Origin: Acidobacteriota bacterium
GTDB taxonomy: Bacteria; Acidobacteriota; Aminicenantia; Aminicenantales; Saccharicenantaceae
Direction: 5' to 3'
Assembly: GCA_029569255.1 (NCBI GenBank)
Contig: JAKQUO010000045.1
Coordinates: 61,974 to 125,973 of the forward strand
DNA length: 64,000 nt
Within the stretch, counting starts at the first letter, position 1. Each line of letters opens with the position of its first letter. The notes below the pieces were generated by a model that was given only the letters and a program-made list of their open reading frames with translations, was not told the DNA's origin and made no database searches. This document shows positions 11,243-19,860 of the stretch, in pieces. Made by a program: the position numbers and the translations under genes.

Positions 11243-11827
11243 TCAGGCCGCCAGGAGGGATTCGAGGCGCCCCCGGAGAGCCTCCAGGTCGGGGCAGACC
11301 TCGACGGGCAGGCCGGCGAACCTCTCCGGCTCGCAAGAGAGGAGGAAAATGGCCCCGATCCCGGCGTCGAGGGCGGCCAGGATGTCGAAGCGCGTGTCGC
11401 CGACCACGGCACAGGCCTCCGGCGCGAGGCCGAACGTCCGCAGGACCTCGAGGAAGGGCGCGCCGGACGGCTTCCACAGGCCGCTCTCCCGGGTGACGAC
11501 GCAATCGAAGTCGAGCCGGAACTTGGCCAGGAGGAACTCCGTGTTCCTGCGGGAGTTGTTGGTCACCAGCGCGGCGGCGACGCGGCGGTCCTGGAGGAAG
11601 GCCAGCAGCTCCCGGACCCCCCGGCGCAGGACCGAGGCCCCGGTCTGGCGGGCCTCGTGGGATTCGAGGATGGCCCACTTGGCCGCCCGCTCGGGCTCCT
11701 CGAGGGACTCGAGGTAGTGGAGGATCGAGGCCCCTCCGGTCCCGAGCTCGTCCCGGATGCCGGGCCAGTCGTAGTCGTTCTCGACGACCGTCCCGTCGAG
11801 GTCGAAGATGACTCCGCGGAGGGGCAT
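11243..11827 (-). CDS. HAD-superfamily hydrolase
   Basis: The 194-residue protein has all four HAD motifs. Motif I is VIFDLDGTVV with nucleophile D9 and acid/base D11; motif II is LVTNNS; motif III includes the lysine of GLWKPSGAPF; motif IV is VVGDTRFDI. The small alpha-helical cap between motifs I and II is the phosphoglycolate-phosphatase/beta-phosphoglucomutase type. It probably hydrolyses a small phosphorylated metabolite; the substrate cannot be read from the sequence. It is transcribed divergently from the small membrane protein gene to the right. A TAGAAT-like -10 lies only a few bases before the start codon, so the transcript may have a very short leader. Confidence 0.87.
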   Translation of the reverse strand: MPLRGVIFDLDGTVVENDYDWPGIRDELGTGGASILHYLESLEEPERAAKWAILESHEARQTGASVLRRGVRELLAFLQDRRVAAALVTNNSRRNTEFLLAKFRLDFDCVVTRESGLWKPSGAPFLEVLRTFGLAPEACAVVGDTRFDILAALDAGIGAIFLLSCEPERFAGLPVEVCPDLEALRGRLESLLAA

Positions 11828-11915
11828 GATGCCGTCATTCTAACGAAACCGCCCCCGGATTGCCATTCCGCGGCTCCGGGGGGAGGGGGCGGAGCGAGCC
11901 TGAAGCGGCTCACGA

Positions 11916-11945
11916 TTGACCCGGGGGAGCGGGCTTTGCTATAAT
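11916..11945 (+). promoter_or_regulatory. strong sigma-70-type promoter with extended -10
   Basis: TTGACC (11916-11921) and TATAAT (11940-11945) are 18 bp apart, and the -10 carries a TGC extension. The expected start of transcription is near 11952, followed by a GGGAGGT ribosome-binding site at 11968-11974. Confidence 0.8.
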
Positions 11946-11980
11946 CCGCCGCGGAACAACATCCTCTGGGAGGTCCGAAC

Positions 11981-12214
11981 ATGGGTAAGTTCATCGCCGT
12001 TGTCGGCGGCATCGTCGCCATGGCCGGCGGCCTGGCGCTCGTGATCGTTTCGGCCACGTTCCGCTCCGCCTTCTTCGACATCGTCCTGGGCTTCATCCCG
12101 CCCATTTTGTTCTTCGGCGGCCTCATCGGCCTCATCGCCGGCATCAGCAGCATCAAGGACGCCAAGAGGACCAAGAAGCTCGAGCAGGAAACCGAGCCCA
12201 AGAAGGCCGAATAG
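11981..12214 (+). CDS. small two-helix membrane protein
   Basis: The 77-residue protein has two hydrophobic helices, IAVVGGIVAMAGGLALVIVS and VLGFIPPILFFGGLIGLIAG, and a charged cytoplasmic tail (KDAKRTKKLEQETEPKKAE). It resembles small inner-membrane proteins of unknown function. It has one of the best promoters of the window and a strong ribosome-binding site, so it is probably abundant. A GC-rich hairpin (12227-12241) lies after the stop and may help end the transcript, but it lacks a T run. I do not recognise the family. Confidence 0.75.
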   Translation: MGKFIAVVGGIVAMAGGLALVIVSATFRSAFFDIVLGFIPPILFFGGLIGLIAGISSIKDAKRTKKLEQETEPKKAE

Positions 12215-12249
12215 GCCGCTTCCGGGGCCCCGCGGCGGGGCGTCATCCC

Positions 12250-12278
12250 TTGTCGGCCCGGAAGGGGCGTGCTAAGAT
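12250..12278 (+). promoter_or_regulatory. promoter of the DUF/kinase pair, very short leader
   Basis: TTGTCG (12250-12255) and TAAGAT (12273-12278) are 17 bp apart, with a TGC extension before the -10. The expected transcription start is about six bases before the GTG start codon. Confidence 0.6.
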
Positions 12279-12290
12279 GGTGACGCCAAA

Positions 12291-12722
12291 GTGGTCAACC
12301 TCCATCTGTTCTCGCTGACCGTTCTCCTGACGCTCCCCCCGCCCATCGCCTCCCGGGTCGAGGCGGCCTTCCTCCGGAACTCGCCTCCGGCCCTCCGGGA
12401 GCTCCTGGCGACCGAGGGGACCATCCCCGTTTCGCTCCCCGAGCCGCTGGCCCTGGCCGATCAGCTTTCCCCCGACCAGGCCTTCCTCGTCTTCAGCCGG
12501 ATCTTCGCGGTCTTCCGGACGACCGAGTTCACGGCGGACCCCCGGCTCTCGTCCCTCCCCGGCCGGCCGGGGGCGATCCTCAAGGCCCGCTGGTCCTTCC
12601 GCAACGAGCGCTCGGGCGACCAGTATCCCTTCCGGGTCTATTTCTTCCTCGCCCCCGCCCCCGGTTCCGGGGACCCGGCGGCGTCTTTCCGCATCGTCGA
12701 GGTCCGGGCGGAGAGGCTCTGA
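12291..12722 (+). CDS. small exported hypothetical protein upstream of the histidine kinase
   Basis: The 143-residue product starts at a GTG and opens with a hydrophobic leader (VNLHLFSLTVLLTLPPPIAS) that looks like a signal peptide. The rest, with LRELLATEGTIPVSLPEPLA and a repeated beta pattern up to SFRIVEVRAERL, resembles small NTF2-like DUF4783-type proteins ('ll...g.v.v.l......y..dQa..vl..ff'); this is a weak match. Its stop codon overlaps the kinase start as TGATG, so translation of the two is coupled. The pairing suggests a role connected with the kinase, for instance an extracytoplasmic signal or partner, which is inference. There is no clear ribosome-binding site, in line with the very short leader. 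Confidence 0.7.
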   Translation: MVNLHLFSLTVLLTLPPPIASRVEAAFLRNSPPALRELLATEGTIPVSLPEPLALADQLSPDQAFLVFSRIFAVFRTTEFTADPRLSSLPGRPGAILKARWSFRNERSGDQYPFRVYFFLAPAPGSGDPAASFRIVEVRAERL

Positions 12723-15700
12723 TGGCCCGGGGCCGCCTCTGGAGCCGCTCGACCCTCCTCGCCGCGAGCGGCGCCGCGGTCGCCGCGGCCCTCCTCGCCG
12801 GAGCGCTCTCGGTCACTCTGCCCGGCTTCCTCTCGCGGGACTACGACGCCAAGAGCCAGGCCGCGCTCCGGCGGCAAGCCCAGAGGGCGCGCCAGGGGTT
12901 TTCGGCCTGGCTGGCGGCCCTCGAGGCCCGGAAATCGTTCTACGCCGGGAAAGACCTGCCCGCCGAGGCCTTCTTCCCGCTCTTCCGCGCCTCCGGGATC
13001 GACCCCGAGAAGGACGGCGTCGCCCTGAGCTCCGGCGACGGCGCCGTCGAGGCCTGGTACGGCGACGTCCTCAGCCTGGCCGACCAGATCGACGCCGGGG
13101 ACATGGCCCGGCTGAAGGCGTTCGGCGGGGCGGCCCTGGTCGTCAGCAAGGCGACCGTCTACGCCGTGGCCCTCCAGCCGCTTGGCGACGGCGGCCGCTT
13201 CTTGGCCCACTTCTCCCGCCTGGCCTTCATCCCCCGGGTCCGGTCCATGTACATCCGCGAGTTCCACGCCCTGAAGCCGGTCCTGCGGTCGGGGTTCGAC
13301 ATCGACTACTGGGACTTCCGCGAGGACGTCGACGGCTTCGAGACGTTCTTCGCCCGCCACGACGACCAGTTCGCCGGCCAGCCGCGGCAGAAGAACGAGG
13401 TCCAGACCCTCTTCTTCCCCCTCCGCAACGAGACCGGCCGCATCGTCGCCACCGTGACCCTGGCCTCGCCCTCGCTGACCTCGCGGCTCACGGTCGCCCG
13501 GGAGGACCTCCGCCTCGTCCTGCTCGCGGCGCTCCTCGTCTCGGGCCTGGCGGCCCTGGCCTTCCTCTGGTCCTCGCCCGGCTTCCGGCGGGGCCTGGAC
13601 CCCTTCTCCTTCCTGGCCGGAGCGGCGCTCCTCGTCGCCCTCAGGATCGCGGCCCTTTCGCTCGGCCAGCTCGAGCGGATCCAGGCCTTCCGCCTGTTCC
13701 GGCCGGACGCGGCCGGGTTCGTCTCCTGGAGGGGGCTGACCCAGTCGCCGGCCGACATCTTCCTGACCGCGCTGACCCTGCTCGGCCTGGCCGTCTCTCT
13801 GGCCGTCTCCGTCCGCGGGCCGCGGCGGGGGGAGGCGGCCCGGCTCTCCACGCTCGGGCGGGTCCTCGCGGGCGTCGCCGCCGGGGGCCTCGCCGGGGCG
13901 GCCGTCCTGGCCGTCTTCGAGGTCGTCCGCAAGGTCGTCTTCAATTCCAATCTCTCGCTCCTCCGCTGGGACTTCGACGTCTCGCGCCTGGCCCTGCAGC
14001 TCGGGCTGATGCTGGCCCTCGCCGCCGTTCTCGTCGCTCTGTCGGTCGTCTTCCGGCTGACCTTCCGCGACCCGCGCCGCGACCTCCTCTCCGGGCTGGC
14101 CGGGGCCCTGGCCGCGTCCGCGGCCGTCCTCGCCGGCAAGAACCCCTCCTTCCTGTTCGCCCCCCTCAGCGTGGCCTTGATCGCCTGGGTCTTCGCCATC
14201 GGCGTCGTCCCCGGCCTGGCCCGGCGGCGCGAGGTTTGGTTCGCCGGTCTGGTCCTCTCCGCCCTGTGGCTGGTCCGCTCGGTCGACGACCTGAGCGTCC
14301 TCAGGACCCGCGCCGTTCTCGAGACCACGGTCGCCCACACCATCCTGACCCAAGAGGCCTGGGGCCATTTCCTCATTGAGGAGTCCCTGCCCGGCCTGGA
14401 CCGGAGCGAGGCCCAGATCGTCGCCTTCCTGAAAGACCCCCGGGACCCCGAATCGTTCGCCCACGCGCTCTGGGAGAGAAGTCCGGCGGCCAAGTCGAAC
14501 TGGTATTCGAGCCTGGAGCTCCGCGACGCCGAGGGCAACACCCTCAGCCGCTTCGCCCTCAACGTCCCCAAGGTCCTGGGCGGCCCGCCCGAGCTCGACC
14601 CCGCCGGGGACTGGACGATCGTGCCCTACGCGCTGGCCTTCATCGGCAAGGAGAAGGACTACCTGGTCGGATACAAGGATTATATCGAGGACGGCGTGAA
14701 CCTCGGCCGGCTCCTCCTCTACGTCTCCCTGGACCCGGAGATGCTGCCGTTCCTCTATTCCGCCAACCCCTATTTCGAGGTCCTGCGGACCGACTCGCTC
14801 CCGTCGCTCGGCCAGATCGACTTCGGCTGCGCCATCTACGGGCTCGACGGCCGCCTCCTCTTCAATCCCGGCAAGCTGACCGCGGCGTTGCCGGCGGGCG
14901 ACCTTGACCGCCTCCGGGCCTCTCCGGACCCCTTCTGGTCGGCCTTCCTCGAGCGCGGCGCGGTCTGCGACGCCTATCTCTTCCGGGCCGGCGACCGCTG
15001 TTACAGCCTGTACGCCCCGCGCAAGAGCCTCAAGACCCAGGCCGTCGATTTCCTGCGGGTGTTCTTCCTCGGGCTGGCCGCGGCCCTGATCGCCGCCGCC
15101 GTCGCCGGCTTCTCCTCCGGCCGGGCCGCCGTCCGCAATCCCCTCCGGTCGTTCTCCAACCGCGTCTACGCGGCTTTCCTGGCCCTCGTCCTCGTCCCCC
15201 TGCTCCTGTACACGGTCTTCACGCGGAACCTCTTCGCCAGCCTCTTCGCGGAGCGGTTCGTCGAGGACTCGGCCGTCCACGCCAGCTACGCCCGGGGCCT
15301 GCTGGAGGCCTTCCTCATCATCCAGGGCGTCGAGTACTCGCCCTACCTCGCCCCTTCCGAGGACCTGGCCCTCTGGATCTCGTCGACCCTGTCGAACGAC
15401 GTCATCCTCTACGACGACGCCGTCTACCTGGCCTCGAGCCGCGGCGAGTTCTTCTCGAGCGGCCTCCTGCCCGATGTCCTGGACGGCGAGGCCTACCGGG
15501 CCCTGACCGCCGGCCGCAGGCCCTTCTTCGTCCAACGGACCCGCCTGGGCGGATACTCCTTCCAGACCCTGACCGTCCCCTGCGAGTTCGAGAACACGAC
15601 CCTGTTCATCTCCCTGCCCTTTCCCTTCGAGCGCGAGCAGCTCGTCCGGGCGACCCGGGAGATCGTCGAGTTCCTGGCCCTCCTGGCCGCCTTCTTCCTC

Positions 15701-16579
15701 GTCCTCGTCGTCCTCTTCTCCCGCGGCATCCGGAGCATGATCATCGTCCCGGTCCGCAAGCTCCTGGCCGGGACCCGGGAGGTCGGCCTGGGCAACCTCG
15801 AGGTGACCATCGAGCACCGCTCCCGCGACGAGATGATGACCCTCATCGACGGCTTCAACGCGATGATCCGCAACCTCAAGGCCCACGAGCGGGAGCTGGC
15901 CGAGATGAGCAAGAAGGTGGCCTGGGCCGAGATGGCCCGCAAGGTCGCCCACGAGATCAAGAACCCGCTCACGCCCATCCAGCTCTCGGCGGAGCACGTC
16001 CTCAAGGTCTGCGAGGACAAGCGGGGCGACCTCGACCAGGCCCTCAAGGAGTCCATGTCCTACATCATCGGCGAGGTCGAGAACCTGCGCCGCATCGCCA
16101 CGGAGTTCATGGAGATCGCCCGGGACACGTCCATCCGCAAGGACGCCCTCGACCTCCGGGCCCTGCTCGAGGCGACGCTCGAGCCCTACCGGCGCATCCT
16201 CGACGAGCGCATCCGCTTCCGCGTCGTCGCCGAGGGACAGGCCTTCCGTGTCCGCGGCGACGAGGCCAAGCTGAAGACGGCCCTGCGCAACGTCGTGGCT
16301 AACGCCGTCGAGGCCATCGGGGCCCGCGGCGAGCTCGATGTCGCGATCGGCCGGCGGGGCGACGTCCTGACGGTCTCCGTCCGCGACAGCGGGCCGGGCA
16401 TGGGCCGGGAAACGGTCGAGCGGATCTTCGATCTCTACTTCTCGACCAAGGAGAGCGGCACCGGGCTCGGCCTGCCCATCGCCAAGAAGATCGTCGAGGA
16501 GCACGGCGGCTCCATCCGGGTGGTCAGCGAGCCGGGCCGGGGGACCACGGTCACGATCGAGCTTCCGGCCGGTCCGTAA
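12722..16579 (+). CDS. NtrY-like sensor histidine kinase with very long membrane/sensor region
   Basis: The 1285-residue protein ends in a complete kinase core. A HAMP-like segment follows the last helix (IIVPVRKLLAGTREVGLGNL). The dimerisation/phosphorylation box is EMARKVAHEIKNPLTPIQLS with H1077, a sequence typical of NtrY. The ATP lid shows the N box NVVANAVEAIG, G1 box VRDSGPGMG and G2 box ESGTGLGLPIAKKIV. The N-terminal two thirds hold one helix, a first extracytoplasmic domain, a block of about eight hydrophobic helices (residues roughly 260-535), a second extracytoplasmic domain, two more helices, a third loop, and a last helix before HAMP. NtrY proteins are usually 700-750 residues, so the sensor part is greatly enlarged. 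No response regulator is adjacent. The ligand is unknown. Confidence 0.9.
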   Translation: MARGRLWSRSTLLAASGAAVAAALLAGALSVTLPGFLSRDYDAKSQAALRRQAQRARQGFSAWLAALEARKSFYAGKDLPAEAFFPLFRASGIDPEKDGVALSSGDGAVEAWYGDVLSLADQIDAGDMARLKAFGGAALVVSKATVYAVALQPLGDGGRFLAHFSRLAFIPRVRSMYIREFHALKPVLRSGFDIDYWDFREDVDGFETFFARHDDQFAGQPRQKNEVQTLFFPLRNETGRIVATVTLASPSLTSRLTVAREDLRLVLLAALLVSGLAALAFLWSSPGFRRGLDPFSFLAGAALLVALRIAALSLGQLERIQAFRLFRPDAAGFVSWRGLTQSPADIFLTALTLLGLAVSLAVSVRGPRRGEAARLSTLGRVLAGVAAGGLAGAAVLAVFEVVRKVVFNSNLSLLRWDFDVSRLALQLGLMLALAAVLVALSVVFRLTFRDPRRDLLSGLAGALAASAAVLAGKNPSFLFAPLSVALIAWVFAIGVVPGLARRREVWFAGLVLSALWLVRSVDDLSVLRTRAVLETTVAHTILTQEAWGHFLIEESLPGLDRSEAQIVAFLKDPRDPESFAHALWERSPAAKSNWYSSLELRDAEGNTLSRFALNVPKVLGGPPELDPAGDWTIVPYALAFIGKEKDYLVGYKDYIEDGVNLGRLLLYVSLDPEMLPFLYSANPYFEVLRTDSLPSLGQIDFGCAIYGLDGRLLFNPGKLTAALPAGDLDRLRASPDPFWSAFLERGAVCDAYLFRAGDRCYSLYAPRKSLKTQAVDFLRVFFLGLAAALIAAAVAGFSSGRAAVRNPLRSFSNRVYAAFLALVLVPLLLYTVFTRNLFASLFAERFVEDSAVHASYARGLLEAFLIIQGVEYSPYLAPSEDLALWISSTLSNDVILYDDAVYLASSRGEFFSSGLLPDVLDGEAYRALTAGRRPFFVQRTRLGGYSFQTLTVPCEFENTTLFISLPFPFEREQLVRATREIVEFLALLAAFFLVLVVLFSRGIRSMIIVPVRKLLAGTREVGLGNLEVTIEHRSRDEMMTLIDGFNAMIRNLKAHERELAEMSKKVAWAEMARKVAHEIKNPLTPIQLSAEHVLKVCEDKRGDLDQALKESMSYIIGEVENLRRIATEFMEIARDTSIRKDALDLRALLEATLEPYRRILDERIRFRVVAEGQAFRVRGDEAKLKTALRNVVANAVEAIGARGELDVAIGRRGDVLTVSVRDSGPGMGRETVERIFDLYFSTKESGTGLGLPIAKKIVEEHGGSIRVVSEPGRGTTVTIELPAGP

Positions 16580-16582
16580 GCG

Positions 16583-16612
16583 TTGGCTTTTTGGCCCGGA
16601 TTCTGGCAGAAT
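16583..16612 (+). promoter_or_regulatory. promoter giving a probable leaderless mRNA
   Basis: TTGGCT (16583-16588) and CAGAAT (16607-16612) are 18 bp apart, and TGG precedes the -10. The expected start of transcription falls on or next to the A of the ATG at 16620. Confidence 0.55.
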
Positions 16613-16619
16613 AGCCGTA

Positions 16620-17135
16620 ATGTCCAAGACGCTCGTCGCCTACTTCAGCCGGACGGGGAACACCAAGCTCGTCGCCGAGGCCATCTACGGGGCCCTCTCC
16701 GGCGACAGGACGCTCGCGACGATGGCCGAGGCGGGCGACCTCCGGCCGTACGGCCTGCTCTTCGTCGGCTTCCCCGTCCAGACCCACAGCGTCCCCTACC
16801 CGGTCGAGAGCTTCCTCAAGACGGTCCCCGAAGGGAAGACGATCGCCCTGTTCTCGACGCACGGTTCGGTCACCGGCAGCTCCCTCTCGCGGGAGGCCCT
16901 GGAATACGCCTCGATCCTGGTGGCCAGGGCCCGGCTCATCGGGACGTTCTCCTGCCGGGGCAAGGTCTCGATGAAGGCCCTCGAGGTCCTCATGCAGTCG
17001 CCCGAGCACGAGGCCTGGGCCGACATGGCCGCGTCGGCGGCGACCCACCCCGACGAGAGCGACCTCGCCGACGCCCGCTCCTTCGCCCGCTGGGTCCGGA
17101 CCCTGGCGTCCCAGGGCCACTACCGGGGCCTCTAG
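16620..17135 (+). CDS. flavodoxin-like protein
   Basis: The 171-residue protein has the flavodoxin fold. The FMN phosphate loop is YFSRTGNTKLV near the N-terminus, LLFVGFPVQTHSVPYPV matches the second flavin-contacting loop, and IALFSTHGSVTGS the third. After these comes SCRGKVSMKALEVL and a helical C-terminus. It is longer than short-chain flavodoxins but shorter than most NAD(P)H oxidoreductases of the family, so it is best described as a flavodoxin-domain electron carrier. The promoter lies so close that the mRNA appears leaderless, and no ribosome-binding site is present. The gene stands alone, convergent with the NIF3 gene. Confidence 0.87.
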   Translation: MSKTLVAYFSRTGNTKLVAEAIYGALSGDRTLATMAEAGDLRPYGLLFVGFPVQTHSVPYPVESFLKTVPEGKTIALFSTHGSVTGSSLSREALEYASILVARARLIGTFSCRGKVSMKALEVLMQSPEHEAWADMAASAATHPDESDLADARSFARWVRTLASQGHYRGL

Positions 17136-17189
17136 CCTGGACCATTCATAAACTCGGCCCGTGCCTCATCCGGGCCCGCCCCCTCCGGC

Positions 17190-18155
17190 TCAGCGCTCCG
17201 CCGCCCTCGTCCGGGCGAACCCCGAGACCCCGACGAACTCGAGCGGCGCCTCCTTCTCGACCTCGTCGAAGAGCAGGTTCAGGCCCAGCGTGTCGCTCGA
17301 GATGTGCCCGGCCAGGACGACGTTGAGGCGGGCCTTCTTGGCGTTCTCGAGGGCCTCCTCGCTGATGTGCATGCCGACGATGGTGCTCACGCCCGAGGCG
17401 GCGTAGGAGTCGTAGACCGTCTTGGCGCCCTCGGTCCCGCCCGTCATCTCGATGGCGATCCGGCCGCAGCGGCCGTTCTCCGAGCCGCTGACGATCTTCG
17501 GCCCGGCCATGCGCCGCACGGCCGCCCGGTATTCCGGGATGGTCCGGAGGAGATCGACCAGGTCCTTGAGCCGGGCGGGCCTCTCCCTGTCGAACAGGGC
17601 CGCGAGGTGGGAGCTGACGCAGTTGTCGGCCGGCGTGTGGACGCACACGAGGGGCAGGCCGAGCAGGCGGGCCGCGTCGACGGTCCGGCCGTGATTGCCG
17701 GGCAGGACGCGCCGCTCGACCTCGGAGATCCGCGCGTCCAGGAGCTGCTCGGCGACCGAGATGGCCACCCCGAAGGCGGCCAGCATGTCGGACTGGACGC
17801 GCATGACGTCGGCCAGCCGGGCCAGGGCGACGCCCTGGGGGTGATGGGCGACGACGGCGTCGATCCCGGCGGCCCGGTCACGGTTGAGGGTGTGGGCGAG
17901 CAGGACCTCGGCCACGTCGATGTCGATGCCCACGGCGACCCTGCGGACCTCGGCCGCGGGGTCCCCGGCGAGGAGGCGGGTGTCGGCGTAGGGATTGAAG
18001 AGCCGGTCCGGGTCCCAGCCCTCGCGCTCGCCGTCCCCGAGCTTCTCCGAGAGGGCCCTCTCTTCCTCGAGGAGGCGGCGGACCTCGTCGGGGCCCCGGG
18101 GGTCCCTGGCGATGCCGACGGCCACGGCCTTCCTGTAGAGCGCGTCGAGTCTCAT
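17190..18155 (-). CDS. NIF3 / DUF34-family metal-binding protein
   Basis: The 321-residue protein belongs to the NIF3 (NGG1-interacting factor 3-like, DUF34) family. Visible marks are the metal-binding VVAHHPQG motif in the middle of the N-terminal half, HTPADNCVSSHLAALF, IVGMHISEEAL and the C-terminal AGHISSDTLGLNLL. Family members form toroidal hexamers with a dinuclear metal site and are linked to metal insertion or GTP cyclohydrolase-like chemistry, with no settled reaction. It is cytoplasmic. A GAAAGGACGGAG site precedes the ATG, and a TTGACC/TAGCTT promoter lies just upstream, back to back with the promoter of the KAS III gene. Confidence 0.87.
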   Translation of the reverse strand: MRLDALYRKAVAVGIARDPRGPDEVRRLLEEERALSEKLGDGEREGWDPDRLFNPYADTRLLAGDPAAEVRRVAVGIDIDVAEVLLAHTLNRDRAAGIDAVVAHHPQGVALARLADVMRVQSDMLAAFGVAISVAEQLLDARISEVERRVLPGNHGRTVDAARLLGLPLVCVHTPADNCVSSHLAALFDRERPARLKDLVDLLRTIPEYRAAVRRMAGPKIVSGSENGRCGRIAIEMTGGTEGAKTVYDSYAASGVSTIVGMHISEEALENAKKARLNVVLAGHISSDTLGLNLLFDEVEKEAPLEFVGVSGFARTRAAER

Positions 18156-18182
18156 GGCTCCGTCCTTTCATCCGCTGGGCCA

Positions 18183-18211
18183 AAGCTAGCACGAAGCCGC
18201 CGGCGGGTCAA
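18183..18211 (-). promoter_or_regulatory. promoter of the NIF3 gene
   Basis: On the minus strand TTGACC (18206-18211) and TAGCTT (18183-18188) are 17 bp apart; TGC precedes the -10. Confidence 0.65.
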
Positions 18212-18220
18212 TCCGGCCAT

Positions 18221-18249
18221 TTGACTTTGCGGGGCCGACCCACGATAAT
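18221..18249 (+). promoter_or_regulatory. promoter of the KAS III gene
   Basis: TTGACT (18221-18226) and GATAAT (18244-18249) are 17 bp apart. The two divergent -35 boxes (18206-18211 and 18221-18226) are only nine bases apart, so the two genes may be co-regulated. Confidence 0.65.
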
Positions 18250-18317
18250 GGGGAACGCTCTCATCATTATCCGATCGTATCATCACCCGACCGAAACGCG
18301 GAGGAGGGTGCACGGAC

Positions 18318-19421
18318 ATGCGCGTGATCATCGCCGGCACCGGCAAGTGCCTGCCCGGCTCGGACGTCCCGGGCCGGATCGTGACCAACGACGAGATCGT
18401 CGGCCTGCTCCTGGCGAACAGGGCCATCAAGCCGGGCTCGGACCGCCCCTGGGAGCCCGGGGAGCTGACCTCGGAGAAGATCACCGACCTCGTCGGCATC
18501 CGGGAGCGCCGCTGGGTCACCGACGACGTGAACACGTCGGACCTGGCCCTGGTCGCCGCCGAGCGGGCCCTCCGCGAGGCCGGCATCGGCTGGGAGGACG
18601 TCGGCATCCTGGCCGTCGGCAGCTCGACCCCGGAGGCTTATTTCCCCTCGACGGCCTGTTTCACCCTGTACAAGGCCATCAAGAAGAAGGTCGACGCGGG
18701 CGAGTGGGACGAGCGGGTCGCCCGGGCCGCCCTGCGCATCCCGGCCTTCGACGTCCTGGCCGCCTGCACGAGCGGGCTCTACGCGATCGACCTCGTCCGC
18801 AAGCACCTCCTGTTCGAGGAGACGGCCTCCCCCTACGGCCTGGCCGTGAGCGCCGAGGTCTTCAGCCGGATGGTCGATTTCTCCGACACCAACTCGGACC
18901 TCTGGGGCGACGCGGCGGGGGCGGTGGTCCTGAAGCGGGCCGAGGGACCGGCCGGGATCATCTGCACCGAGGTCGGCACGGACCCCTGGAGGGCGGACAC
19001 CACCTACAGCGTCGGCAAGGACATGCGCCACCACGAGGCGCCGGTCCGGCCCAACGCCATGATGAAAGGGCACGAGATCCAGAAGTTCGTCCTCAAGATC
19101 ATCCCCGAGCTCATCGAGCGGACCGTCGCCAAGGCCAACCGGTTCACGGACGGCGGGCGCCGGATCGGCGTGAGCGACATCGGCCTGTTCGTCTGCCACC
19201 AGGCCAACGCCCGCATCTTCGACTTCCCGGCCAAGAAGCTGGGCATCCCGCCCGAGAGGTTCTACGTCAACGTCGACCGCCGGGGGAACACCTCGTCGGC
19301 GTCCGTCCTGCTGGCCCTGCGCGAGGCCTACGAGGAGGGCCGGATCAAGAAGGGCGACCTGGTCATGCTCCTCGCCTTCGGCGGCGGGCTGACCTGGGCG
19401 GCCATGATCGTCGAGTGGTAG
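18318..19421 (+). CDS. 3-oxoacyl-ACP synthase III family protein (FabH-like)
   Basis: The 367-residue protein is a thiolase-fold condensing enzyme of the KAS III group. The catalytic triad is complete: Cys150 in AACTSGLYA, His294 in CHQANARIF and Asn324 in RRGNTSSAS. The C-terminal LAFGGGLTWAAMIVEW is the usual FabH ending. Family enzymes condense an acyl-CoA with malonyl-ACP to start fatty-acid synthesis, or make related ketoacyl products. The protein is about 40 residues longer than housekeeping FabH (about 320), and the insertion around residues 115-135 (KAIKKKVDAGEWDERV) is unusual. No other fat genes are adjacent, so a secondary role is possible. A GGAGGAGGG site precedes the ATG. Confidence 0.88.
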   Translation: MRVIIAGTGKCLPGSDVPGRIVTNDEIVGLLLANRAIKPGSDRPWEPGELTSEKITDLVGIRERRWVTDDVNTSDLALVAAERALREAGIGWEDVGILAVGSSTPEAYFPSTACFTLYKAIKKKVDAGEWDERVARAALRIPAFDVLAACTSGLYAIDLVRKHLLFEETASPYGLAVSAEVFSRMVDFSDTNSDLWGDAAGAVVLKRAEGPAGIICTEVGTDPWRADTTYSVGKDMRHHEAPVRPNAMMKGHEIQKFVLKIIPELIERTVAKANRFTDGGRRIGVSDIGLFVCHQANARIFDFPAKKLGIPPERFYVNVDRRGNTSSASVLLALREAYEEGRIKKGDLVMLLAFGGGLTWAAMIVEW

Positions 19422-19452
19422 CCGGCCGCCCCTCGACCAGTGACCGACCGGG

Positions 19453-19746
19453 TCAGTCGGACAGGAACACGATCCGGAAATCCCTGAACTCCCCCGTCGC
19501 GGGCTCGCGCCGGACATCGAAGGAATCGATCCGGGCCAGGCGCGGGCCCTCTTCGAGCCGCTCGAGGAACGCTTCGACATCGTCCCCCGTCCCCTCGGCC
19601 AGGGCCTCGACCCGCCCGTCGGGGAGGTTCCGGACCCACCCGGTCACTCCAAGGCGGGCGGCGCATCCCACGGCGAAGAAGCGGTAGGCCACGCCCTGGA
19701 CCCGGCCGGCGACGAAAACGCGCACCCGAACGGTCTCCCGGCCCAT
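19453..19746 (-). CDS. acyP: acylphosphatase
   Basis: The 97-residue protein is a typical small acylphosphatase, which hydrolyses acyl-phosphate bonds in the cytoplasm. The phosphate-binding loop is GRVQGVAYRFFA with the catalytic arginine at 22. The second key residue, an asparagine, is N40 in GWVRNLPDG. Length and motif spacing fit the family exactly. The protein ends DFRIVFLSD rather than the more common F.i..y. It is transcribed away from the ThiD-like gene and converges with the KAS III gene. Confidence 0.94.
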   Translation of the reverse strand: MGRETVRVRVFVAGRVQGVAYRFFAVGCAARLGVTGWVRNLPDGRVEALAEGTGDDVEAFLERLEEGPRLARIDSFDVRREPATGEFRDFRIVFLSD

Positions 19747-19860
19747 GGCCGCCGCGCCCTCCTTCCTCCAGTCAATACCCCAGGGCCGGAAGGATTGTCA
19801 ACTGCGCCCGCCCCCCGTTCCGTGATAGAATCGTCCCGCTCGGAGGAGGCGGCCGCGCCC

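Noticed and set aside
12227..12241. Intrinsic terminator after the small membrane protein
   Set aside because: GCCCCG-CGG-CGGGGC can fold, but no T run follows; such short GC palindromes are expected by chance here.
12638..16627. 1329-residue open frame opposite the histidine kinase
   Set aside because: Composition is Asp/Glu/Gly/Arg/Pro-rich without any motif; it is the mirror of a GC-rich gene with strong codon bias.
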